Source of the DNA: Saprospiraceae bacterium
GTDB lineage: Bacteria > Bacteroidota > Bacteroidia > Chitinophagales > Saprospiraceae
DNA length: 64,000 nucleotides
Assembly: GCA_016722295.1 (NCBI GenBank)
Contig: JADKGL010000029.1
Span: forward strand, 248,001-312,000
Reading direction: 5' to 3'
Position numbers and translations under genes: made by a program. Shown one piece after another: positions 45,904 through 55,131 of this stretch. Position 1 is the stretch's first letter. Every line of letters starts with the position of its first letter. The notes below the pieces were generated by a model, which worked only from the letters and a program-made list of their open reading frames with translations, did not search any database and had not been told where the DNA came from.

Positions 45904-47835
45904 TTAAACATCAATCTTTGCATAAATCGCATGAGTTTCAATAAATGCTCGACGTGGCGGTACATCGTCACCCATTAATATAGAGAAATAATAACTTGCG
46001 TCAGCTGCATTTTCGATAGTAACTTGAGTTAGTATTCTTGTTGCAGGGTCCATGGTAGTCTCCCACAATTGCTCCGCGTTCATCTCCCCCAAACCTTTAT
46101 ATCGCTGGATGTGAACACTGTCTTCTTTTCCTTTGCCAAGTTCTAATGTAATTTCCTTCCTTTCTTTTTCATTCCATGCATACTTTGATTCCTTGCCTTT
46201 TTTTACCAAGTACAATGGCGGTCTCGCTATATATAAATGACCATTTAAGATAAGCTCATTCATATAGCGATAAAAGAAAGTTAAAATTAACGTAGTAATA
46301 TGGCTTCCGTCAACGTCAGCGTCGCACATGATGACGATCTTGTGGTATCTTAATTTTTCAATATTTAATTTTCTTTCACCATCTTCATTTTCAAAAATAT
46401 GCACGCCTAATGCTGTAAAAATATTCTTGATCTCTTCATTCTCATAAATGCGATATTCCAATGCCTTTTCGACATTGAGGATTTTTCCTCGCAAGGGTAG
46501 TATGGCTTGGAACATACGATTTCTTCCTTGTTTTGCTGTGCCACCTGCAGAATCTCCCTCGACGAGATAGATTTCTGAATCAGCAGCACTTCTTGAACTG
46601 CAATCTGCCAATTTACCAGGCAATCCACCACCTGTCAACACATTTTTTCGCTGCACTAAATCTCTTGCTTTTCGAGCCGCTTCTCTTGCTGTGGCTGCTA
46701 AGATAACTTTGTCAACTATTCGCCTTGCTTCTTTTGGATTTTCTTCTAGATAAGCAGACAATGCCTCTCCAGTAATTCGAGACACAATACCTACTACCTC
46801 GGAATTGCCCAATTCGCCTTTTGTCTGGCCTTTGAATTGTGGCTCTGGAACTTTTACAGAAACGATCCCAGTCAATCCTTCGCGAAAATCTTCTCCGCTA
46901 ATTTCAATTTTAGATTTTGCAAATGAACCATTGTCATCTCCATATTGCTTGAATACTCTTACCAATGCTCTGCGGAATCCACTGACATGTGTTCCACCAT
47001 CACGAGTGTGAATATTGTTTACATAAGAAAATAGGTTCTCTTGAAATCCAATATTGTATTGTATTGCTATTTCTACTTCTACATTGTCTTCTTTTCCTTT
47101 GATCATTATTGGCTTCTCAATCAATGGTGTCCTACCAAGATCCAGGTATTGGACAAATTCCATCAACCCACCTTCAGAAAAAAAGAATTTTTCTTTTACT
47201 GTTTCTCCGCGCTCATCTTTCAAATAAATATGTAATCCTGAATTCAAGAATGACAATTCTTTCAAGCGCTCTTCTAGAGTCTCAAATTTGAAATCTAAGG
47301 TTTCGAAAATCTCACTGTCTGGTTGAAATGTTATGGTCGTTCCTCGACCTTTCGTTTCACCAATTTGTTTGACATCAGCTTTTGGTTTTCCTCGTTCATA
47401 CTCTTGCATGTAGATTTTACCATCGCGAAATACTTCAGCTTTCACATAAGCAGACAATGCATTGACACAGGATACACCGACACCATGCAACCCTCCAGAA
47501 ACTTTATAAGAATCTTTGTCAAATTTTCCACCAGCGTGCAATACAGTCATAACAACTTCCAATGCTGATTTTTGCAGTTTTTCATGCAAATCAACAGGTA
47601 TGCCTCGACCATTATCACTCACTTTTACCATATTGTCCTTAAGGATAGTCACTTCAATATGTGTGCAGTAACCTGCAAGATGTTCGTCAATCGAATTATC
47701 TATGACCTCCCAAACTAAATGATGTAATCCTTTTTCATCGGTGCTTCCGATGTACATTCCAGGTCTTTTACGTACTGCTTCCAGTCCTTCTAATGCCTGA
47801 ATACTACTGGCACTATAATCTCCTTGTTGGCTCAT
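45904..47835 (-). CDS. gyrB: DNA gyrase subunit B
   Basis: The 643-residue ATPase subunit of gyrase drives negative supercoiling with GyrA. The GHKL ATPase has EVIDNSIDEHLAGYC, VSDNGRGIPVD and GGLHGVGVSCVNAL. The TOPRIM domain has LVEGDSAGGTAKQGRNR and MCDADVDGSHI. The C-terminal QRYKGLGEMNAEQLWETTMD is typical of GyrB. No long insertion is present, as in Gram-positive-type GyrB. ParE is an alternative, but the length and motifs fit GyrB. It is divergent from tsaE. Confidence 0.95.
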   Translation of the reverse strand: MSQQGDYSASSIQALEGLEAVRKRPGMYIGSTDEKGLHHLVWEVIDNSIDEHLAGYCTHIEVTILKDNMVKVSDNGRGIPVDLHEKLQKSALEVVMTVLHAGGKFDKDSYKVSGGLHGVGVSCVNALSAYVKAEVFRDGKIYMQEYERGKPKADVKQIGETKGRGTTITFQPDSEIFETLDFKFETLEERLKELSFLNSGLHIYLKDERGETVKEKFFFSEGGLMEFVQYLDLGRTPLIEKPIMIKGKEDNVEVEIAIQYNIGFQENLFSYVNNIHTRDGGTHVSGFRRALVRVFKQYGDDNGSFAKSKIEISGEDFREGLTGIVSVKVPEPQFKGQTKGELGNSEVVGIVSRITGEALSAYLEENPKEARRIVDKVILAATAREAARKARDLVQRKNVLTGGGLPGKLADCSSRSAADSEIYLVEGDSAGGTAKQGRNRMFQAILPLRGKILNVEKALEYRIYENEEIKNIFTALGVHIFENEDGERKLNIEKLRYHKIVIMCDADVDGSHITTLILTFFYRYMNELILNGHLYIARPPLYLVKKGKESKYAWNEKERKEITLELGKGKEDSVHIQRYKGLGEMNAEQLWETTMDPATRILTQVTIENAADASYYFSILMGDDVPPRRAFIETHAIYAKIDV

Positions 47836-48039
47836 TTTCTAAGATCTAATTTTAAGACTGCAAAAATACAAATTTTTCTTCAAATTTTTATGCTTAAAAA
47901 TGAGATAATCGCTTAATTATGAATATTTTTTATAGTCAAAAAATATTTATTATTGATTTATATATCTAAAAATAAATTAATATGTGTTTTGTATTGAAAA
48001 TTGTGGTATAATTGGTTGATTCATAGTAATTTTGGCCCT

Positions 48040-48486
48040 GTGGAACGAATCGTAAAATTTGAATCTTTTGAAGAAGGAATATTGGATTATTCTGATGAGA
48101 TTATGAATTTTATCCAATCTTCCAAAATTACACTTATGTATGGTCAGATGGGAGCTGGAAAAACAGCATTAGTTCGTGCGATTTGCAGAGAGTTGGACTG
48201 CAGTGAAGAAGTCAGTAGTCCTACTTTTTCATTGATCAATGAATATATCCCTAAAAATAAAAAGTATTCAATTTCTGGTATTTATCACATGGATTTATAT
48301 CGCTTGAATTCTATAGAAGAAGCAATGAATATTGCAATTGAAGATCATTTTTGGAGTGGGAAACATTGCATTATTGAATGGCCGCAATTAATACTTCCAT
48401 TGCTCCAACAGGGGGAATATCAAGAAATTTTTATTGAAACTTTGGATAATAATCAAAGAAGTTATACCTTGAAGTTTGCTTTATGA
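48040..48486 (+). CDS. tsaE: tRNA threonylcarbamoyladenosine biosynthesis ATPase TsaE
   Basis: The 148-residue P-loop protein works with TsaB and TsaD to make t6A37 in tRNAs that read ANN codons. The Walker A motif is MYGQMGAGKTALVRAI, the SSPTFSLINEY segment is the switch region, and HMDLYRL and CIIEWPQ complete the family pattern. No ATG is available. A GTG at 48040 precedes ERIVKFESFEE and fits the family start, while the open frame reaches back to a TTG at 48001. Its stop overlaps the start of the alanine dehydrogenase gene (ATGA, 48483), so the two are coupled. Confidence 0.9.
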   Translation: MERIVKFESFEEGILDYSDEIMNFIQSSKITLMYGQMGAGKTALVRAICRELDCSEEVSSPTFSLINEYIPKNKKYSISGIYHMDLYRLNSIEEAMNIAIEDHFWSGKHCIIEWPQLILPLLQQGEYQEIFIETLDNNQRSYTLKFAL

Positions 48487-49694
48487 CAGAACAATTTTAT
48501 TTTGCTGAAAAATCTCAATTGCTAACTCAGGCACAATTACTTGCATTTGAGCATGCCAAGTCATCATTGAAGATTGGAATTCCAAAAGAAACTACTTTAC
48601 AGGAGAATCGAGTAGCTTTAGTTCCACATTCGGTTATTAATTTAGTAGCGAGAGGTCATGAGATCGTTATTGAAAGTGAAGCAGGACTAAGATCAAATTA
48701 TAGCGATCATGAATATTCGGAAGCAGGTGCGCAGATTGTACATGATCCAAAATCGGTTTATGAGTGTGATATCATATTGAAAGTTGCACCTCCCACACAA
48801 GAAGAGTTACAATTTTATAGACCAAATCAAATTTTAATCTCGCCTTTGCATCTTCCGATGATTAGTGCAGACTACATTCAATTATTGCGACAAAAACGTG
48901 TGACGTCTTTGGCTATGGAATATATGCAGTCTGATGATAATTCATTCCCCATTGTGAGGATAATGAGTGAGATAGCTGGCTTGGCCGTAGTGCATACTGC
49001 TGCTGAATTGCTGAGTGATTCGAAGAATGGTAAAGGAATTTTATTGGGTGGAATATCTGGAGTGCCACCTGCCAAAGTAGTCATTTTAGGAGCTGGTGTA
49101 GTTGCAGAATATGCGACACGAGCTGCGTTGGCACTTGGTGCTGAGGTACGTATATTTGAGGATAAAATCCATCGGTTGATCCGAATTCAAAATCGCATTG
49201 GGAGGCAGCTTTATACTTCTGCATTCAATCCTGTTACAATATTGCAACAATTGATGTCTGCTGATGTGGTGATTGGTGCAATGCATTCCAAAACGGGAAG
49301 AACTCCAATCATTGTAACAGAAGAAATGGTGATGAAAATGAAATCAGGATCTGTCATTATTGACGTAAGCGTAGATCAAGGTGGATGTATTGAAACAAGT
49401 GAAATCACCTCACACGAGAGGCCAACAAGAATTGTTCATGGTGTCGTTCATTACGGTGTTCCAAATATTGCATCAAAAGTCTCAAGGACAGCATCGATAG
49501 GTATTAGTAACATTATAACCACATTTTTGCAACAAGCTGGTGATTCTGGCAGTATTGAAAGAATTCTTTATGATCATAAGGGGTTGCGAAATGGAATTTA
49601 TACCTATAAAGGATGTTTGACAAATGAATATTTAGCGCAACGGTTTGGGATTAAATATACAAATTTGGATTTATTGCTAACTTCTGGAATTTGA
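48483..49694 (+). CDS. ald: Alanine dehydrogenase
   Basis: The 403-residue NAD-dependent enzyme interconverts L-alanine and pyruvate plus ammonia. IGIPKETTLQENRVALVPHSV is the N-terminal signature. A Rossmann fold follows with VVILGAGVVAEYATRAALALG. DVSVDQGGCIETS and GVPNIASKVSRTASIGISN are the C-terminal family motifs. It carries an extra N-terminal stretch of about 30 residues, common in Bacteroidota homologues. It follows tsaE with a 4-bp overlap. Confidence 0.92.
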   Translation: MTEQFYFAEKSQLLTQAQLLAFEHAKSSLKIGIPKETTLQENRVALVPHSVINLVARGHEIVIESEAGLRSNYSDHEYSEAGAQIVHDPKSVYECDIILKVAPPTQEELQFYRPNQILISPLHLPMISADYIQLLRQKRVTSLAMEYMQSDDNSFPIVRIMSEIAGLAVVHTAAELLSDSKNGKGILLGGISGVPPAKVVILGAGVVAEYATRAALALGAEVRIFEDKIHRLIRIQNRIGRQLYTSAFNPVTILQQLMSADVVIGAMHSKTGRTPIIVTEEMVMKMKSGSVIIDVSVDQGGCIETSEITSHERPTRIVHGVVHYGVPNIASKVSRTASIGISNIITTFLQQAGDSGSIERILYDHKGLRNGIYTYKGCLTNEYLAQRFGIKYTNLDLLLTSGI

Positions 49695-49837
49695 TGAAAA
49701 GTTTAAATTAAATTAAGTTGCTTTAAACAATAGGTCAAAACTTGCATCTTAAATAACATAATATCAATTAACTATATTCATAACTTGTCGATTTTAAATA
49801 CATTAAATAAATTTTAATTTTTTTACGTGCAATTTAG

Positions 49838-49866
49838 TTGATTTTATTGCTAAATTCGTATATTTG
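49838..49866 (+). promoter_or_regulatory. Strong Bacteroidota-type promoter of a candidate small RNA
   Basis: TTG (49838-49840), an 18-bp spacer and TATATTTG (49859-49866) match TTTG/TAnnTTTG closely. No annotated gene follows on this strand, and an intrinsic terminator lies about 240 bp downstream. Confidence 0.65.
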
Positions 49867-49900
49867 CAATATATATTTTAATGTTTGAAATTTATTAACT

Positions 49901-49954
49901 ATGCAAATTCAAGGTAGTGTTCCTATTCCCATACCGTTTTATTTTATATTTTGA
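49901..49954 (+). CDS. Possible 17-residue hydrophobic peptide
   Basis: ATG to TGA encodes MQIQGSVPIPIPFYFIF, with a proline-alternating, aromatic C-terminal half. It lies about 28 nt inside the candidate transcript. There is no homology or codon evidence to prove translation, and it is too short to judge. A leader peptide or a small membrane peptide is conceivable. Confidence 0.25.
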   Translation: MQIQGSVPIPIPFYFIF

Positions 49955-50072
49955 ATACATATAGTGACATCAATATGTATAATGAAGCAATGTTTAACCA
50001 ACAGATGGTGCTACTGACGGCTCTTTAGTACCAAAGAATCCGTGAAATGTAAGTTTTACTTTCTTACACGGG

Positions 50073-50106
50073 AACCGAGATTGGCTTTGTTGATCTCGGT
50101 TTTTTG
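50073..50106 (+). terminator. Intrinsic terminator of the candidate small RNA
   Basis: AACCGAGA (50073-50080) pairs with TCTCGGTT (50094-50101), with a 13-nt loop, and T residues follow. The opposite strand has no T-run after the stem, so it serves the plus strand. Confidence 0.88.
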
Positions 50107-50124
50107 TCGAATTCTACTAGATGA

Positions 50125-52542
50125 TTATTTCATTTTTAATCCAAGTGCTATGTCAAGTACTTCATTCATCTTTTCAACATATTTAAATTTCATTCCTTTG
50201 AGATGTAAAGGAGGCACTTCTTCTACATGATCTTTATTTTCAACACATAACATGATATTATTTATCCCTGCTCTTTTCGCAGCTAGAATTTTTTCTTTGA
50301 TACCACCTACTGGCAATACTTTACCTCTCAACGTAATCTCACCTGTCATAGCAAGATGTGTTTTTATGGATTTGTTTTTTATAGCAGAACAGAGTGCACT
50401 GAGCATCGTAATTCCAGCAGATGGTCCATCTTTAGGAATGGCACCTTCAGGAACGTGCACATGAAAATCATGATTTTCAAAATAATCAGTTGGTATTCCA
50501 AGCATTTCAGAATGTGATTTTATGTAAGTTAATGCTGTAGTAGCAGACTCCTTCATAACTTCTCCTAAATTTCCAGTTAAAGTTAATTTTCCTTTCCCTT
50601 TGGATACTGAAGTTTCAATATACAATATATCTCCTCCAACTCTTGTCCACGCTAATCCGATGGCTACACCAGGAGGGAGATTCTCTTGATAAATGTCATT
50701 ATTATAGCGAATCACACCTAAAATTCCTTTAATGTCTGATGATTCAATTGTGATTTGTTCTGCTTCCCCAGTGGCAACTTTTTTTGCAGTATTTCTAGCT
50801 AAAGCTGCTATTCTTCGATCGAGTGAACGTACACCAGATTCTCTCGTATATTCAGTTATCACTTTTTCTAATACGGCATTGGGTATTTTAAGTTGTTTGG
50901 GTTTTAATCCGTGTTCAATGATTTGCTTCGGGATTAAATGTTTTGCTGCTATGTCTAATTTTTCTTCCGTTGAATATCCTTGCAACTCGATGATTTCCAT
51001 TCGATCTAATAATGCAGGTTGTATCGTGCTGATTGAATTTGCAGTTGCAATAAACATGACTTTTGATAAATCATAATCAATGTCTAAATAATTATCATGA
51101 AAAGTAGAATTTTGTTCAGGATCTAATACTTCTAATAAAGCAGATGATGGATCACCTCTAAAATCTTTTCCAATTTTATCTATTTCATCTAATATAAAGA
51201 CTGGGTTAGAAGATTTCGCTTTTCGAATTGATTGAATTATTCTACCTGGCATTGCTCCGATATAAGTTTTTCTGTGGCCACGAATCTCTGACTCATCATG
51301 TAACCCTCCGAGACTCATGCGAATAAAATTTCTGCCAATTGCATTCGCAATAGATTTACCTAACGATGTTTTTCCAACACCTGGAGGCCCAACTAAGCAT
51401 AAGATAGGGGCTTTCATGTCACCTTTTAGTTTTAATACAGCAAGATGTTCAAGCACTCTATCTTTTACTTTCTCTAAACCATGATGATCTTTATCTAATA
51501 TAGATTTAATTTTTTTTAAATCATATTTATCTTCAGTCATGTCTCCCCATGGTAAATCTACCAACAACTCTAAATAGTTCATTTGCACAGAATATTCCCC
51601 AACTTGAGGATTCATGCGCTGCATTTTTTGAAGTTCTTTATCAAAATGTATTCGTACTTCTTTTGACCATTGTTTTTTCTCGGCTTTTGCCAACAATTCT
51701 TCTACTTCTTGTTCCTGTGGGTCTTGTCCAAGTTCTTCTTGGATTGTTTTTAATTGTTGATTCAAAAAGTAATCTCGCTGTTGTTTGTCTAAATCTCCTC
51801 TTACTTTGTTTTCAATTTGATCTTTGACTTCTAATAATTGTAATTCATTATTAAGATGAATCAATACAGAATTTGCTTTAATACTTAAATAATCTTCTTC
51901 TAATAAATTTTGTTTTTTGCTTATCGCAATATTAATATTTGAAGAAATGAAATTCAAAAGGAATCTGTCATTATTAATATTTCTTAAAAGCAATTGAGCT
52001 TCATTTGGAATCTGTGGATTCAGTTCAATGATTTTTTTTGACCTTTCTTGAATCGATTTTATTGTCGCTTCATATTCCAAAGCATTTTCAGGTAAAACAT
52101 ATTCTTTGAGTTGAATTTTGCATTCAAGATATTTGTCCTCACTTACTATTTCAGTAACTAAAAATCTTTTTCTCCCTTGTAAAATCACAGTTTGACTGCC
52201 ATCTGGCATTCTGAGTAATTTAACTATTCTTGCTATAGTGCCAATTTGATATAAATCTTTAAAGTTTGGATCTTCAGTTTTACTATCAATTTGAGTTAGG
52301 ACTGAAATAAATTTACTTCCTTCATATGCTTTTGTAATTGCACGCATTGATTTATCTCTGCCCACAGTAATTGGTAAAATTACCCCAGGAAAAAGTACGG
52401 TGTTCTTTAATGCCATAGCAGGTAGGATATCTCCAAAATTTTCATTTTTGCTTGGTTCTTCATCATCTGATATAGCAACGAAAGGTAGCATTTCTTCGTC
52501 CTCGTTTATAGCTTGAGTAAAAATTCTTGATTTTATTTCCAT
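50125..52542 (-). CDS. lon: ATP-dependent protease Lon
   Basis: The 805-residue cytoplasmic AAA+ serine protease degrades misfolded and regulatory proteins. The N-terminal LON substrate domain (about residues 38-240), Walker A LVGPPGVGKTSLGKSI, Walker B PVFILDEIDKIG and the protease domain are all present. The Ser-Lys dyad is in PKDGPSAGITM (Ser) and VGGIKEKILAAKRAG (Lys). The length is normal. It is transcribed alone, convergent with the candidate small RNA. No heat-shock element was identified. Confidence 0.97.
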   Translation of the reverse strand: MEIKSRIFTQAINEDEEMLPFVAISDDEEPSKNENFGDILPAMALKNTVLFPGVILPITVGRDKSMRAITKAYEGSKFISVLTQIDSKTEDPNFKDLYQIGTIARIVKLLRMPDGSQTVILQGRKRFLVTEIVSEDKYLECKIQLKEYVLPENALEYEATIKSIQERSKKIIELNPQIPNEAQLLLRNINNDRFLLNFISSNINIAISKKQNLLEEDYLSIKANSVLIHLNNELQLLEVKDQIENKVRGDLDKQQRDYFLNQQLKTIQEELGQDPQEQEVEELLAKAEKKQWSKEVRIHFDKELQKMQRMNPQVGEYSVQMNYLELLVDLPWGDMTEDKYDLKKIKSILDKDHHGLEKVKDRVLEHLAVLKLKGDMKAPILCLVGPPGVGKTSLGKSIANAIGRNFIRMSLGGLHDESEIRGHRKTYIGAMPGRIIQSIRKAKSSNPVFILDEIDKIGKDFRGDPSSALLEVLDPEQNSTFHDNYLDIDYDLSKVMFIATANSISTIQPALLDRMEIIELQGYSTEEKLDIAAKHLIPKQIIEHGLKPKQLKIPNAVLEKVITEYTRESGVRSLDRRIAALARNTAKKVATGEAEQITIESSDIKGILGVIRYNNDIYQENLPPGVAIGLAWTRVGGDILYIETSVSKGKGKLTLTGNLGEVMKESATTALTYIKSHSEMLGIPTDYFENHDFHVHVPEGAIPKDGPSAGITMLSALCSAIKNKSIKTHLAMTGEITLRGKVLPVGGIKEKILAAKRAGINNIMLCVENKDHVEEVPPLHLKGMKFKYVEKMNEVLDIALGLKMK

Positions 52543-52675
52543 TTATCTTTAAGTTCAGTCCTCTATAACGCATACAGGACAACAGTATTTTACCTCAATG
52601 ACCGTGCCATGAGAAAGTTTTCCACATTTTACTGCCATTGTGGCAAATATGTGTCACATTGGCTATTTAAATACA

Positions 52676-52703
52676 AAAAGGAGCTCATTCATGAACTCCT
52701 TTT
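52676..52703 (-). terminator. Intrinsic terminator of the lipoprotein gene at 52727
   Basis: AAAAGGAG/CTCCTTTT with an inner TCAT/ATGA stem and a 2-nt loop. The minus strand ends in a T-run. Confidence 0.82.
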
Positions 52704-52726
52704 GCAGTACTATGATATTTTCTTAC

Positions 52727-53104
52727 TTAATTCTCAGGTGTGCCTTTTTCAATCCAACATTTTAAAACCTTAATTTGAATATCTGAAAGTTTTTCACCAG
52801 CCGTCCCAGTTGAAGGATCTAATGGCATTTTTGTAGAACAAGTATGCTCAATGCTACACAGAAATTTGCTACCTTTCGCTGCAGCACTTGCTTTTGTATA
52901 TGTAGACAAATCGAGACCACCCGCTGGAGAAGTTCCTACATGACAACCTGAAAGTGCACATTCTGTATCCAGTATTGCCTTTACAGTTGTTGTATAGGCT
53001 GCAACAACCCCTGTACAATCTAGTGAATCAGTTTCATCTTTACATGAAACTACAGAAATAATGAATATGGAAATTAGAAAAAGAAATAAGACAAGTTTAT
53101 TCAT
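52727..53104 (-). CDS. Small lipoprotein with a CX4CH heme-like motif
   Basis: The 125-residue protein has a hydrophobic signal with a lipobox-like SVVSCKDE at about residue 20, so it is probably anchored in the outer or inner membrane. TECALSGCHVGTSPAGGLDL carries C-x4-C-H instead of the usual CxxCH, a pattern also seen in planctomycete-type cytochrome-like domains. A conserved KMPLDP segment (a possible Met ligand) and two further cysteines (CSIEHTC) follow, and ILKCWIEKGTPEN closes it. Heme binding is plausible but unproven. It is a single gene with its own terminator. Confidence 0.72.
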   Translation of the reverse strand: MNKLVLFLFLISIFIISVVSCKDETDSLDCTGVVAAYTTTVKAILDTECALSGCHVGTSPAGGLDLSTYTKASAAAKGSKFLCSIEHTCSTKMPLDPSTGTAGEKLSDIQIKVLKCWIEKGTPEN

Positions 53105-53215
53105 ATATTTTAGATTTTATTCAAAAGTAATTATTTTCATGAACTTGAAAAATTAAAAGCAAGTTATTTCCAATTTTTATTATGTTTACACAAAGTAATT
53201 GATTAAATTAAAATT

Positions 53216-55123
53216 ATGTGGCAATCGTTATTTCGAAGAAAGAGTCTAAGTAAAGGAGATTTTAACAAAGATGATAAGCATGAAGATTTACATAAAGTAT
53301 TAAGTGTAAGAGATATTACAGCATTTGGTATTGCAGCTATTATTGGCGCTGGAATATTTAGTACAATTGGAACAGCAAGTGCAGATGGGGGACCTGCTGT
53401 AATTTATTTATTCTTGTTTACAGCACTAGCCTGCAGTTTTGCTGCATTTTGTTATGCAGATTTTGCGAGTCGATTCCCCGTAGCAGGAAGTGCTTACACT
53501 TATGCTTACGTTTCCTTTGGAGAACTTTTTGCCTGGATCATAGGATGGGCTTTAATTATGGAGTATGCCGTTGGAAATATTACAGTTGCCATTTCTTGGA
53601 GTGATTATTTCACAGGTTTACTTGGTAACCTTAATATCAATTTGCCTTTGTGGATGACTATGGATTACTTTACTGCTTATAATGGATATAATGATGCATC
53701 AATTATGCTTCATGCAGGCAAGTCAATGAGTGAATTATCTGCTTCTTTACAAACTGGATATCAAGCATATCAAAGTGCACCAACAATTGGTTCATTTCAT
53801 TTTGTCCTAGATATTCCAGCATTGTTAATTATTGTATTGATTACATGGTTGGTTTATCGTGGAATTAAAGAATCTAGGAATGCGAGTAACATTATGGTAG
53901 TGATAAAAATTGCCGTAGTTATTCTAGTAATTGTAGTTGGAGCTTTTTATGTAAATACAAGTAATTGGAGTCCATTTATGCCTAATGGAATAGGTGGAAT
54001 ATTAAAAGGCGTTTCGGCTGTTTTTTTTGCTTACATAGGTTTTGATGCTATTTCGACTACCGCGGAGGAATGTAAAGATCCTCAACGGGATTTGCCAAGA
54101 GGGATGATGTACTCGATAATAATTTGTACTATCTTATATGTTTTGATTGCACTTGTGTTAACAGGAATGGTGAAGTATGATGAATTAGCAGTAGGCGATC
54201 CATTGGCTTTTGTATTTGATAAAGTAAATTTAAATTGGTTGAGTGGTGTTATTGCTGTTAGCGCAATCTTTGCAATGGCCAGTGTGCTTTTAGTGTTTCA
54301 ATTGGGACAGCCAAGAATCTGGATGAGCATGAGTCGAGATGGATTACTTCCAAAAGCATTTTCAACAATACATCCAAAATATAAAACTCCCTATTTTGCA
54401 ACAATTGTGACTGGTTTTGTGGTGGCATTACCAGCATTGTTTTTAAATCTAACTACAGTAACCGATTTATGCAGTATTGGCACCTTGTTTGCATTTGTAT
54501 TAGTTTGCGGTGGCGTTTTAATTTTACATCAACAGAAAGATATTCCAGAAGGTAAGTTTAAAATTCCATTTCTTCCTGCAAAATTGATTCTACCTATATT
54601 GTATATTGTAATTTGTCTGTTGTTAGTGTTGTATCAATCTGATAATGTAAAAGATTTTTTTTCTTTTGCTAGTAAAGAAATTTCTTCTAAAGATTTTGTT
54701 GCAAATCTTGATAAAGATGAGTTGAATTCGATAAAGGAATTTGCATATAAAAGTGATTCTTTGAATGTACTAAAGGCAACGGATTTTGATACCTATATTC
54801 AAAATTTGAAAGCCTCCGAATATTCAAATTTACTAGCTACTGTGACGCTTCCAGATAGTAAGAAATTTATTTCAAGTTGGACTTTATTTAAACATAAAAT
54901 TCCAATGTGGATTTTTTTACTAGTTAGTGTTGTATTGTTGGTAATGTCCATACGTAAGAATTTTTCTTTAATTCCAGTGCTCGGAATATTGACATGCCTT
55001 TATATGATGGCACAGATTCCATTGAAGAATTGGATCGGATTCTTTGTTTGGTTATTGATTGGATTGATAATTTATTTTAGCTATAGTTATAAAAATAGTA
55101 AGTTGGCAAAAAGAACCAGTTAA
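53216..55123 (+). CDS. APC-superfamily amino-acid permease
   Basis: The 635-residue inner-membrane transporter begins with a soluble stretch, then LSVRDITAFGIAAIIGAGIF, the first-helix GAGIF motif of the amino-acid/polyamine/organocation superfamily. About 12 core helices follow, with VFFAYIGFDAISTTAEECKDPQRDLPRG (split: the FDAISTTAEE motif) typical of cationic amino-acid transporters of the YfnA type. Two more helices at the C-terminus follow an unusual soluble loop (about residues 485-560). The substrate cannot be fixed. It stands alone and converges on the Fe-S protein gene. Confidence 0.9.
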   Translation: MWQSLFRRKSLSKGDFNKDDKHEDLHKVLSVRDITAFGIAAIIGAGIFSTIGTASADGGPAVIYLFLFTALACSFAAFCYADFASRFPVAGSAYTYAYVSFGELFAWIIGWALIMEYAVGNITVAISWSDYFTGLLGNLNINLPLWMTMDYFTAYNGYNDASIMLHAGKSMSELSASLQTGYQAYQSAPTIGSFHFVLDIPALLIIVLITWLVYRGIKESRNASNIMVVIKIAVVILVIVVGAFYVNTSNWSPFMPNGIGGILKGVSAVFFAYIGFDAISTTAEECKDPQRDLPRGMMYSIIICTILYVLIALVLTGMVKYDELAVGDPLAFVFDKVNLNWLSGVIAVSAIFAMASVLLVFQLGQPRIWMSMSRDGLLPKAFSTIHPKYKTPYFATIVTGFVVALPALFLNLTTVTDLCSIGTLFAFVLVCGGVLILHQQKDIPEGKFKIPFLPAKLILPILYIVICLLLVLYQSDNVKDFFSFASKEISSKDFVANLDKDELNSIKEFAYKSDSLNVLKATDFDTYIQNLKASEYSNLLATVTLPDSKKFISSWTLFKHKIPMWIFLLVSVVLLVMSIRKNFSLIPVLGILTCLYMMAQIPLKNWIGFFVWLLIGLIIYFSYSYKNSKLAKRTS

Positions 55124-55131
55124 TTTAATCC

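Larger units (their letters stand above)
49873..50106 (+). ncRNA. Candidate structured small RNA or leader-peptide transcript
   Basis: A promoter at 49838 and a strong terminator at 50073 delimit a transcript of about 230 nt in a 430-bp gap without an annotated gene. It holds a possible 17-codon ORF (49901) and, just before the terminator, a second hairpin: GTAAG (about 50049) pairs with CTTAC (about 50063), with further CCGTG/CACGG pairing around it. I do not recognise an Rfam family. 6S RNA, another regulatory RNA or a peptide-coding transcript are all possible. The start site is estimated from the promoter. Confidence 0.45.

Noticed and set aside
45904..47835. Topoisomerase IV subunit ParE instead of GyrB
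   Set aside because: The length, TOPRIM context and C-terminal motif fit GyrB better. No parC is adjacent.
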